DNA of 64,000 nt from Crocodylus rhombifer (Eukaryota; Chordata; Crocodylia; Crocodylidae): positions 831,265-895,264 of the forward strand of contig JAVSML010024335.1 in NCBI GenBank assembly GCA_038503035.1. Direction: 5' to 3'. A program made the translations under genes and the position numbers. Below are positions 11,560 to 21,835 of this stretch, piece by piece (the stretch's first letter is position 1; the number at the start of each line of letters is the position of its first letter). The notes beneath the pieces were generated by a model. That model saw only the letters and a program-made list of their open reading frames with translations, was not told where the DNA came from and made no database searches.

Positions 11560-11756
11560 GAGCACATCTACGTGTTGCCCTATGGTGAGGTGGTTATTGT
11601 GCCATGCTTTAGTAATTCCATGGTGCATTTAACAACCTGTACTGTGCTGTACATGCAGCACACACTTATTTTTAGTAGCTACTTTGCCGTAGCATGTGTG
11701 CTATAACGGGGGAGTGCACTGCTGCAGCAAAGTAGCTGCTACTCATGTATAGACAT
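11560..11756. mobile_element. MITE, family B copy 2, left part
   Basis: Starts GAGCACATCTACGTGTTGCC and follows the family B copy at 10354: 'ctatggtgaggtggttattgtgccatgctttagtaattcc' and 'gggggagtgca' have close counterparts there. It is cut by the hAT-like element at 11757 and resumes at 12248. Confidence 0.75.
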
Positions 11757-12247
11757 TAGGGGTGTGCAAAATGGGCCATATTTGCTTTGGATTCACTTCT
11801 GGGTCAGCCAAGGAGCACATGAGGGGCACCCCTGCACGCTCCTGGCTGGGTCACAGAGGGACCCTGAATGCCTCCCCAGACCCAGAAGGTACCAGTCACT
11901 GAGCTGGGGGGTTGCAGGGTGGTGCTCCCTGCATGCTGTCCAGTGGACCCAAAAGTGTACCAGAAGTGCTTCTGGTCCAATTCAGGTCTGCTGCTGAGCA
12001 TGCTGGGGAGGCCCCCACGCTCCTGTGGGACTCTCCATCCACCCCACCATTGCAGCATTCATGAGCTGCCTGGTACCTTGAGGTATGCAGAAAAAACATT
12101 TAAAGTTGTGTCTATGTCTGAATCACCTAATCTTTCCAAATCTCTCTGAATAGATTCAGAAGGCTCCAATTAGTTTCAGAGATATTAAAGGGTTTCCTGA
12201 TTTGCTTCAGATTTGGAGATCAGGGACCAAAGCTTCGCACAGCACTA
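11757..12247. mobile_element. Nonautonomous hAT-like element nested in a MITE
   Basis: Starts TAGGGGTGTGCAAAA and ends TTCGCACAGCACTA, imperfect inverted termini. It is flanked by ATAGACAT (11749-11756) and GTAGACAC (12248-12255), which match at 6 of 8 positions; hAT transposons make 8-bp duplications. The interior is GC-rich without a transposase frame, then AT-rich with repeated GATTCAGA-like words. The copy at 42959 has the same opening phrase and related interior. Confidence 0.75.
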
Positions 12248-12318
12248 GTAGACACCTGTAGATGCTACGTGACTATAGCACATCACTACAGCACTGTAGC
12301 ATCACATGTATATGCTCC
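12248..12318. mobile_element. MITE, family B copy 2, right part
   Basis: Continues the interrupted copy with 'gatgctacgtgactatagcacatcactacagcactgtagc' and ends at ATCACATGTATATGCTCCC, the partner of the left terminus at 11560. Confidence 0.75.
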
Positions 12319-12404
12319 CAGTAGTGCCTAGATAGATGTAACTCTGAGAGTTCATGAAGGACAGGGTAGAAGCAACCTATTAGATACACCTTACCCGGCA
12401 GACT

Positions 12405-12815
12405 CTCAGGCCACATCCAAATATGGAGAGACATGTGTTTGCGCTGGCACAAATAGTAGTGGCACAAATTTGTGCCACCGCTTTATGCTTCAGCACATAC
12501 ACCTGCACACGTGCTTTGTTGTGTTACAGATAGTCCTGATTTGGGCAAACTGCCCTTGTCTAGCTTCTCCTGGCTTCTGGTCTACTAGAGCAGCAGAGGC
12601 ACAAACGGAGCAGTAGAGATGTTCTGGCTGGTATCCAGAGTGTCTCACTGGAGGACCAAGCCTCTGTTTGTACCAGTGCATGAAATTTTTGCATGTTCTG
12701 TTGTTTTTTTTCCCCCTAGCCCCCTTTTTTGCTACCAGGAAATCCCTATAGCAAATTTTGCCCCCACACTGCAAATTTGCAATGCAGAGCCTTGGGGTTC
12801 AGATGCCCACAGTCT
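12405..12815. mobile_element. Partial MITE-like copy, family E
   Basis: 'acatgtgtttgcgctggcac' and 'tagtagtggcacaaatttg' match 'acatgcattccctggagcc' and 'tagcagtggcacatatttg' near the start of the element at 51574, in the same order. The right terminus is not clear, so the end coordinate is approximate. No coding potential. Confidence 0.45.
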
Positions 12816-13923
12816 TGCTTGATTTTAGCCTAAAGGCTGAGAAGCATACAAACTATGCATGATATTATTCCAAAGCCAAAGGCTCATGATTTTCCTCATA
12901 ATCCATTGGACTGATCTCCACAAAAGTCAACAGCATTTCAAGGCAAGGTGACCCCACATCTCAGCACCACTCGGTATGTGTACTCCAGATACCCCCCACT
13001 CCTCGCCCCAACCCCCAACTGGAATTGGGTGTTCTTATAACAAGTCCTGGGATACTCCAAAAACTTATATACCAGAGAGGCAAAGGCAACCTGGTATGAC
13101 TTCACCTCATGCGGGGCAGAACTACACTAATCATATGCACCAGGTGAAGAGAGGGACAACAGAGGGATTCTGGGTTAAAGAGTTAGCAGTTAGTGGGCTA
13201 CACTTAATAAGCATTGCCATATGTCTTATTCAGATGGGCTTACTAACCAATTTTTATGGGAAGTTCCCATCAGGTGTGGCTGGTGAACTTAGGCTGCTGG
13301 GACAGATGTCGCATTATGCGAGGGGAAGGGAGGGGATTGCAGCCATCTGGGCACTCTGGTCAGTGGGGAGGCTGCAAACCCCCGCACTCCCACTCCTGTG
13401 TGCTGCTCTCCACTCACCCCACCAGTCTGAATTCACCAGCTGTGCCTGGTTCCCATCAGCATGTTTGCCCATTGTGGGTCATGTGTTTTAAGGTCATGGT
13501 CAGTGTTGGCTGCATTTAATCAACTTCATAGCTGGTTTTTATTACTGAGCACATGCTGCTTTTGGTAGAAGTTTAATGATAGACAATGTATTTAGTGAGA
13601 TTTACTTGTGTATGATTATTAGACAAGGTTTTCTTTCCCCATGGCAATTGGGAGGAAAAAAGCCTCATCTTGTCTTTGAGTAAATATGGTAGATATAAGT
13701 CCAATAAAGGAATTCAAACACTGAACAGGCAAGGAAGGTGCCTTTAGTTGGCATTTTTATAAGTTGGTATAAGACAGTTTGCATGATTTAGAAGTCAGAG
13801 GCAAGGAAGTCAGAAATGTATCATAAGGACATAAATGAGAGATTTGTTGGCATTATGGAGAATAAAAGGACAGGACATAAAGTTATGTCGGGGAGGAAGA
13901 AGTAAGAAATTATCACAACAGGT
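12816..13923. other. Mixed-composition sequence, unclassified
   Basis: A GC-richer part (about 13240-13480) carries a 171-codon frame overlapped by another frame of similar composition, so neither looks like a gene. Probably an old repeat. Nothing else is recognised. Confidence 0.35.
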
Positions 13924-14005
13924 GTGTCAACAGGCTCTGACCCACAGAAACTCCTAATTTTTCCCCTGGTACTGCCCCTGGGTCTTGCAGTTAACCCAGG
14001 TGGTG

Positions 14006-14330
14006 CTCACTGTACACAGCATACTCTCCAGCCTGTCCACACTGTATGGGGTGCCCATTCTAGGTTGTCTGGGGTCCACACTACACAGAGTGCCTGCTCT
14101 ACCTGGTCCAGCACTGTGCTATATGCAGTGTCCAATCCAGTCAGTCTAGAACCTGCACTGCATGCGATGCCCTGGTGGGCGCTGCATGCACCACACATCC
14201 CAGCCAGCAGGAATGGGTGCCATGTGAAGTGCAGTCCTGAACTGGCAGGGGCAGCTACCATATAGCATATTCCAAGGCTGGCTGGAGCATGCAACAGCCC
14301 AGAGAATGTGCTGTACATGATAGATAAGGC
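14006..14330 (+). repeat. Degenerate minisatellite, ~35-40-bp units
   Basis: At least four to five diverged units begin at about 14010, 14040, 14079, 14113 and 14155. Each starts with ACTGTAYNNRGTGCC-like sequence and then a CCAG/CTAG-type core ending in CC(A/T)GCAC or CCACAC. Unit lengths drift, indicating an old array. Open frames on both strands here are by-products of the periodicity. Confidence 0.6.
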
Positions 14331-14957
14331 ATGTGCATGCTTGTATGCGAGTGTCGGGGGTGGGAGCGGAGGCAGGGGTGCTGTGGGGGGGGAGCAAGGA
14401 GGTTCATGGACCCAATCCACTTTATGGACGTGCTCTACACAACTCCTGATCTAAAAGACATACTTATCTACAAGAAGTAAAAATATGTTATGTATATGTA
14501 GGGCAAATATGAGAGATAAATAAAGTTTGGTGTTGTAGTGCAAGACAGGATAGAGATGACATCAGTACTGACAGAACATGAGACAAGAAAAAAAGTTTTG
14601 GAAGGAAAGTTGAGGAGTTTGGCTAGTCTGCTGAATTCTATAAGAAAACAGAACCAACACATGCATAGGCTTTGAAAAACAGAAATATTTCCAAAGCCAC
14701 CCTATTCATTTATGTGTAAGAACAAAGATTCTGGTTTTTTGTTCCCATTAGGTATGAGGCTGTAGAGCAGAAGGGGGATTGTTGTTGTTTTGTTTTTTTG
14801 CAGTTGGAACTACTTTTTGTAGGCTAGGGTTATTGGAGGTTCTGGAGATTTTCAGTGATGAGATATTTTGCAAAGCTGGAAAACAAATGCTAAACTGTCC
14901 TTTAGTTGTGCCAGAAGACTCTGCTTATGAATAAGGCCCAGTTGTGCTTTGGGCTAT
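14331..14957. other. Unclassified sequence
   Basis: Begins with a G-rich stretch (14350-14402), then AT-rich unique DNA. No gene seen. Confidence 0.45.
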
Positions 14958-15002
14958 GGAACACTTGGGAGAGATGGCCCCTGTTACAAAGAGCTTAAAT
15001 TA
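14958..15002 (-). repeat. Short SINE/L2-like tail fragment
   Basis: 'ggcccctgttacaaagagctt' resembles the reverse complement of the amniote tail phrase 'aagctctttggggcaggg'. Very short, so the identification is weak. Confidence 0.3.
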
Positions 15003-16704
15003 GCCTTACATTAATAGTTTTTGGGGTTTGGCGTTTTTTTTCCATGGTTTCTAAAGGAAAGGTTAAAAACCCTGATTATGCTTTTAAGGACTTGAAGACA
15101 GCAGTTTTGTACTTAACAGCTTTCAGATTTTAATAAGGAACTACATGAGATTAAGTTTGCCTAAATAGGCAAAATACTTAACCACATGTACAATGCAAAT
15201 AACCACCTTATTCAAGGTGTCTGATATGGGTAATGCTACAAGAAATCCTGAAGAAATCCTGCATACAGCCTGGTGGTTTGTAAAACCACTCTGGCTGCCT
15301 CTATTATATCCAATTGGGTGTACAATTAGCTAGGATTTCCACACATACTCTAGTTACTCTTGCAGATTTGGTGGACATTTTCCATCTCCTTCTCTCCAAC
15401 AACTGCCTCCATCCTACCCCTAGCCTTCAGAAGAAGGTCATTTCCACACAAGACAAATAGCCAGTTCCTCATTATTTTTCAGTTAATATCTATGTATAAT
15501 TCAAGCTTTGGCCATTGATGTACTTGGCCTATGTCTGTGTGTAAAAAAGTATGTATGGCTTTGATTTCAAAATGGAAATATGACATTTTAAAACATCACA
15601 GAAATCACAAGTGGATTTTATTCCAACTTCCCAATAAAGTTCAGTGTTGGCCAGAGACAAAGAATAAGAATTTTTATTCCAAAACGAAACTGTTTAGAGA
15701 GTTATGAATATGAAAACTGGAGAACATGTTTTGCAGCCTTAATTATAACATTTACTAATGAAAATGGAGAGGTACAGTACATGTAAAACCAATGCTGAGT
15801 TTTGGTGTTCAACAATTCAATGTCAAAATTTTTACTGTCTAGTACAGATAAAAAATAAAAGTGATTTAAATGTACTATTTACTGTGATATTCATTCAAAT
15901 CAAAGAATTAGAAGTATTTGTTATCTGTAATTAAATTACCTGTGTGCTGTTGTCAGGTTTCTTGTATAATAATAATAATGAAAATATTTTATTAATGATG
16001 AAATGAAATTAATGACAATAAATGGCACATACTCTTATTAGGAATTTTTAATTCAATTAACAGCAAGCATACCAAACAATAAAATAAACTGGGATGTGTG
16101 TGTTTCTTAAATAGAGATTTTGTGTCTACAAACAACAGATTGGAAGACAAGGGTTGAATCATGGCTCAATCTTGCAGGGATATAAGCATAGCAATTGCTT
16201 GGAGTTAACCACGTAATAAAGTAAATTGCGAAACTGGGGTACTGACCTCAGTACCTTGTAGGATTAAGCCATAACCCTGAAAACAGTGAGTGATATAAGC
16301 AAAACCCTCCAAAACCAATAACCAGGTAATTCCACTGTATAATTTTCACCCTAAAAGAGGAATTTTTTTTTTAGAGAAATTCCAAAACTGGACACATTAT
16401 GACAAAAGATACAGATACTTATAATGTCCTGTATTTTATCTATTAATTGTGAAGGAGATTTTTGAAGTGCATAAGAGATTTAGGCACACGTGGCATATTA
16501 ACTTCGACATTCACTGGCTAGCTTTTAGCCACAGATACAAAATGGCTTTACTAGTGGAAGGGATTCAGGACAAATTCATAAGGAATTTTCAACCTGTTAC
16601 CCAAACAGCTGTTTTTATCCTAACTTGGTAGGCACATTTTGCACTTAAGGCCTGAAATAATTAGGTACTAGATTCACTGCAAAGATTCTCTTTATTTTTA
16701 GAGC
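15003..16704. other. AT-rich unique sequence
   Basis: No gene or repeat recognised beyond a short (AAT)n run near 15968. Confidence 0.5.
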
Positions 16705-17014
16705 TATCTGGACTAGGATCTTTTGGAGCTAGGTTGCTCTGATGCACTGTAATTACACAGGATTGGAGCAGACTTGATTAATTGAGTCTCCTAGAGCATG
16801 GTAATTAATATGCTCCAGCGGAAAAGTGGCAGCGGGGGCACGCTAACTAAAGCTCGTTCAATGAGTTTTAGTTAAAGTGCCCCAGCTGCCATTTTTCAGC
16901 GCAGGGTTGCTGATGCAAGTGATGCTCTGGGTGCTTTAATTACAGTGGCTCTGAGCCACTCTAATTAAAGCCCCCTCTCCCACCTCCACTCCCAGAACAT
17001 GTGTATAAATGCCC
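16705..17014. mobile_element. MITE, family C copy 2 (opposite orientation to copy 3)
   Basis: 'gagcagacttgattaattga', 'agttttagttaaagtgcccc' and 'ggctctgagccactctaatt' match the reverse complement of the copy at 25388. The right end CATGTGTATAAATGCCC corresponds to that copy's left end. The left terminus is degraded and approximate. Noncoding. Confidence 0.7.
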
Positions 17015-17335
17015 TTAGTGCCCATCAAGTCCTTAACTTCTCTGACGAGACTGCGAATAAGTCTACCAGGTAATGAAGGGTGTAATAGCTATTTATTTTT
17101 ATTGGACCACTTGTACACTGAAACTGGACAAATTCAAATAAGGGTAGTGGGATCCAATGATATCGACTTTCCATCACTACGTGGTCTAGATTTAAATCTG
17201 TGATCATCCATCTTTCAGCTTTGTAGCTGTCAGTTATGCACAACGCGGGTACTCCCTGCGGGCCCTGTGAGGAAGGACTAATCTTTCCATCCGCGGTTGC
17301 CTGAGAAACCTTGCATTTGCACAAATATTGTGCGG
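17015..17335. other. Unclassified segment with several CpGs
   Basis: Less AT-rich than its neighbours, with CpG-containing words (GACGAG, TGCGAA, ATCGAC, TACGTG, AACGCGGG, CCGCGG). A 99-codon frame on the minus strand and a 64-codon frame on the plus strand overlap, and neither is recognised. Could be an old repeat or an isolated conserved element. Confidence 0.35.
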
Positions 17336-18139
17336 CATGATATATGATTTTTTTGTTTTAAATCTAAATGAGAGTACATTACCCATTTAGGTGATCTATC
17401 AATTTTGTATTATTGTTACAGTAGAGAGGTCACAAATTCCCTCCTGTAAGTTATCTCTTCACTGGTTCCTAATATTTACCTCCAGCTAAGGGAGGCTTTT
17501 TACCTCGGTATGACTTTCTGTGATCTGTATTATTCTTTGTTAAATATATTAAGAAACTCTACTTACCTCAGTTTTCATCTCTGAGATCTTTTTGTGTGGT
17601 TTCTCCCCTCAAGGAATGTCTTATATAAATCACTGTCTAGCACTTTTACGCTGCAATCTTTGCTTCCCTCTAAATGTTTCTTTTACTGTTTCTGGAATGT
17701 TCCACACATTGATCACTTAAACGTCCTTTGAGCTCAGTCCATTCTAGTTTCTGCTTTAGATATGTGACTTCTTTAAAAGTTTGGGGGGCATATAGCTTTA
17801 TTTTGCCCGGAGCACATTCTGCTTCTAACTCATGACCCCTCTCTGTTAGATGATTAATTTTAGAGTTACCTCAAAATATAAAGCTTTACATTTTTCAGTA
17901 ACAGAATGGGGACATTATTTGCCAGATAAAGTGTGTGTTGGAGATGGTCAAGACATATCTGCTGAAATGTTCATTGTTTGAAAAAAGAGAAATATTTCAC
18001 TACTTTTCCCTTAATTTATGTTTGATTATAAGAGTGGCAAGTAATTCATATAAGCAAGGTATTGCCACAGTGATGTTACACAAGATTGGACCCAATAATG
18101 CATTGTTGATCCAAACACTGAGCTTCTGTGCATTATGAA
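17336..18139. other. AT-rich unique sequence
   Basis: No gene or repeat recognised. Confidence 0.5.
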
Positions 18140-18370
18140 GTTCACATTCTGGTTACTAGCCACCAGCAGTGTAGGGGTGCAGCTAGGTACCCAGGGCAAA
18201 GCAGAAGCAGCAACTTCTAGTTGCCATCACACTCACAAACACATGGCTACTGGCAATAGCTGCTGGGTTTTTCCCCTTCCCACCCCCCACATCAGCACCT
18301 ACAGGCTGTTGTTCCTATTGTCCTGCTTTAGCAACTACTGGCAACTGAGAAAAGCAACAAAAGAGGGACA
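18140..18370. repeat. GC-richer interspersed block, unclassified
   Basis: Composition shifts sharply, with AGGGGTGCAGCTAGGTACCC near 18173 reminiscent of the fragment near 4030. Probably a repeat; termini are not identified. The 95-codon frame across it has no recognisable features. Confidence 0.35.
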
Positions 18371-19325
18371 AAAGCATCACAACATCTGTTGGGATTTAGT
18401 CTGTTTTACCTTCATAAAGTGAGTAGGACAACGCAATTTTTCAAAGTATTGGTAGTAACATATATCACCTTTATAAAGAGTAGTGATATTTTTGCAGTGA
18501 CATAGAAGTAAAAAAAAATACATCATTCTCTGCTGGTTTCTGTATGTAACCTGTGTTTATAATGTGTTTCCCACATCTGTAGAAAATACATTGCAAAATT
18601 TTCTTTTCCATTTCTTTAGATAGAGGGATTGAAAATGTTGGAAGTCCCTGGCTAGGAGGCATCTTGGCACCATCTTTTAACCTGGAAGTATTGGTGATTT
18701 TTATATAGTATAATTAGGGTGGCTAAAAAATGCTCATTCTTCCCTATCAAGCTCACAAAAAATCTACAATACAATAAAAGCTGGCTGTGCCACTATTAAC
18801 TTTCATTTTTCAGCTCTTTTGTAATAGTATGAGATCATCACGAAGGTCACTAGCAGCACATTTTCATCAGAATTGCACCTGTTGAACTAAAAACAGCAGT
18901 AGGAGTTAATTTTGGCATTGATCCTCTCTTCTTCCTTCTATTCCAATGTTTCTCAATGGAGAAAGCCAGTTCAGATATAATGAAACTTAAATATCATTTT
19001 AGGTAGAAATAGTGCAAGCACTGAAGGACAATACGGCATGTAGCACATCAAAAAGAGTGAAGTGGAGTATGTTCAAATACAGACTGTAGAAGAGCAAAAT
19101 GGGTTAGTGACTGGAGGATGGGACAGTGGGCAGAGCTAACACAGGTGGGAGGTATCTAAACAGAAATTTAAAAATGCTGAAGCTGAGAGCTAGAGATGGG
19201 TTTAGGTTATTAATATCCACTTGATTCTATAGGTGAAAAAAAAGGAATTATGAATTTGTAGTTGGACAGTAGAAATTCTGAATTTGTAGCTGGGGAGTAG
19301 AGGGTAGGACTACAACTGAGAGTAA
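18371..19325. other. AT-rich unique sequence
   Basis: No gene or repeat recognised. Confidence 0.5.
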
Positions 19326-19327
19326 CA

Positions 19328-19893
19328 TAGACAAATTGGAGGATTGGTCCAAATGAATCTCATGAGGTTCAGCAAGGACAAGTGCAAAGTCCTGCACTTA
19401 GGATGGAACAATCCCATGCACCAGTACAGACTGGGGACTGACTGGCTGGTGACAGACATGGTGAGGGGATTGGGGGACATGGCTTACAAGGAAAGACTGA
19501 GGAAGCTGGGCTTATTTAGTCTAGAGAAGTAGAGACTGAGAGGGGACTTAATAGCAGCTTTCAACTACCTGAAGGGGGGTTAAAAGAGGATGGAGCTGGA
19601 TTTTTCTCAGTGGTGGCGGATGACAGAACAAGGAGTAATGGTCTCAAGTTGCAGCAAGAGAAGTTTAGGTTAGATATTAGGAAAAATTTTCTCACCAGGA
19701 GGGTAGTAAAATATTGGAACAGGTTACCCAGAGAGGTGGTGGAAGCTCCATCCTTGGAGGTTTTCAAGACCCAGCTAGATAAAGCTTTGCCTGGGATGAT
19801 CTCGTTGGGGATGGTCCTGCTTTGTGCAGGGGGTTGGACTAGATGACCTCCTGAGGTCCCTTCCACCCCTCACTTTCTATGATTCTATGATAT
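19328..19893 (+). pseudogene. CR1 LINE fragment, 5'-truncated and internally deleted
   Basis: Remnant of the CR1 ORF2 C-terminal reverse-transcriptase region and 3' tail. The frame at 19344 reads [18 protein letters not shown], the CR1 '[12 protein letters not shown]' signature, and the frame at 19610 reads [20 protein letters not shown]. Around 19455-19470 about 260 bp are missing relative to the related copy at 57996. A stop at 19530 and frame changes make it dead. It ends in the CR1 3' signature TTGGACTAGATGACCTCCTG followed by TTCTATGATTCTATGAT, the octamer tail typical of the family. Confidence 0.9.
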
Positions 19894-20945
19894 GAGCAGA
19901 ATTCTAATTCACCTAATCTGATTGAAACTGTGATTCTATGTCCAGTCAAACTTAATAGTACAGACAAATAGGAAAGCCCTTTTATTTCTATATTTGAATG
20001 GATATTCAGCAGTACAATATGGGTTCATGACTTATTTTAGCAAGAATTTGCTCACAATTAGCAAACTGGATTTAAACATAATATCTTTGAGCTAGAATAT
20101 AGTGTAGAATAAGGCAATGAGAGGAACTTCTGAGTTTTCTTATGACTGGGACATTTATTGTTAATGCAGAAAAGTCAATCTACTTTTCTATAGAAATGTT
20201 TAATCAAATCAGTTGATATTAGTTATGAATTTTATTGAAAATTAATGAATGATTTTGGACATGCTTCTTTCTTCTAAAGTAAGGAGGATTCATTAGTAAA
20301 GCCATGAATGTATGTGTCGTCTTAAAGCATCTACATTGTGATTAAACTCTACAATGACTCCTTCATATTCTATTTTCTTTAGCATGAGTGTAATAGACAA
20401 GCCTATTAAATAGTATATTTAAAGCTTGGTGAATAAGGTTTAACTGTATTTGCTGACCAATTTATTTGAACAATCTAATTACATTCATCAAGGCCTGAAT
20501 TGTGGTATTTAGCTATAGACCATAGGAAAAGATTTATACTACCCGAAGGGGAAAAGTGGAGGTAGAATGAGCCTCTCAGGACTTTCCCATTGATCTGGTT
20601 GGCAGAAAGCAGCACAGCATGCACTTCTTGTGAGCAATTCATCACATTCTTAGCAAACTGATATATAAGCATGAAGACAAGGCTTTGCTTACTGTTAGCC
20701 CCTACACAGTTTTTGGCAAATTGTTGTCAACAGAGAGCACCTCAGTAGCAGTTCTTCAACTGCTGTGTGATGTTTATGCAGGCAGAGCAAGTGCAAGAAG
20801 GGAAACTCCATGCACCATCAAATGCAACATTATGGAAATAAAAGTGAGGTGAATGTGTCCTCAGTGACCATATCTACATTTATATGAAGATGGAGGGTGC
20901 TGATGGACCTTATCCAGATTCTGTGAAAGGCATACTGCCTATTCT
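19894..20945. other. AT-rich unique sequence
   Basis: No gene or repeat recognised. Confidence 0.5.
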
Positions 20946-21835
20946 GTCACAGACGTCATAGATTTTTAGGGTCAGAAGGCACCCAGTAGATCATCGAGTC
21001 TGACCCCCTGCCCAGGGCAGGAAAGAGCACTGGGGTCAAGTGACACCAGCTAAGTGCTTGTCTAGTCTCCTCTTGAAGACCTCCAAGGTAGGGGAGAGCA
21101 CCACCTTCCTTGGAAGCCCATTCCAGATTTTGGCAACCCTCACTGTAAAGATTTTTTTCCTAATGTCCAATCCTAATCTGCTCTCTGTCAGTTTATAGCC
21201 ATTTTTCCTAGTAACCCCAAGGGGCGCCCTGGTAAACAGAGTATCCCCTATTGCTTGCTGCCCCTTGCCCCTCAATGAATTTGTAGATGGCCACAAGATC
21301 CCCTCTCTGCCTTCTTCGTAGAAACTGAAGAGACTCAGGTTCCTCAATCTCTCCTTGTAGGATCTTACCTTCAGGCCCTTAACTATACGAGTAGCCCCGC
21401 TCTGGATCATCTCAAGGTTATCCATATCTCTCCTGAAGTGTCATACCCAGAACTGGACACAGTACTCCAGCTGCAACCTTACCAGTGCCACAAAGAGGGG
21501 AAGTATCACCTCCTTAGACCTGTTTGTGATGTACCTTCTAATGCATGAAAAAGTGCAGTTGGCTTATCACTTCATCACATAGATGACTGGTTCATTTTGG
21601 AGCTGACTATGACTATGAGATCCTTTTCTGTTGTTGGGCCGCTTAGAAAGGCACCTCCCAATCTATAGGTGTGTTGGTGATTCTTTCTTCCTAGGTGCAG
21701 TGCTTTGCACTTATCTTTGTTAAACTGCATCTTATTCTGTTCTGCCTGCATTCTCAACCTGTCCAAATCTGCCTGAATTTACTTCCTGCTCTCCAGTGTG
21801 TTTACTTGTGGTGACATCAGTGACTGACTGACTGA
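20946..21835 (-). pseudogene. CR1 LINE fragment, 5'-truncated, frameshifted
   Basis: Reading on the minus strand, the 5' part (21766 down to 21575) encodes MQFNKDKCKALHLGRKNH. The 3' part (21425 down to 21036) encodes QSGATRIVKGLKVRSYKERL and ends VFKRRLDKHLAGVT, the standard CR1 C-terminus. The two parts are in different frames, and the catalytic palm of the polymerase is missing. The 3' end is the complement of CATAGATTTTTAGGGTCAGA. The 5' boundary near 21835 is approximate. Non-functional. Confidence 0.9.

Noticed and set aside
12976..13491. 171-codon open frame
   Set aside because: No homology I recognise, an overlapping second frame, and a composition shift typical of repeat DNA in this window.
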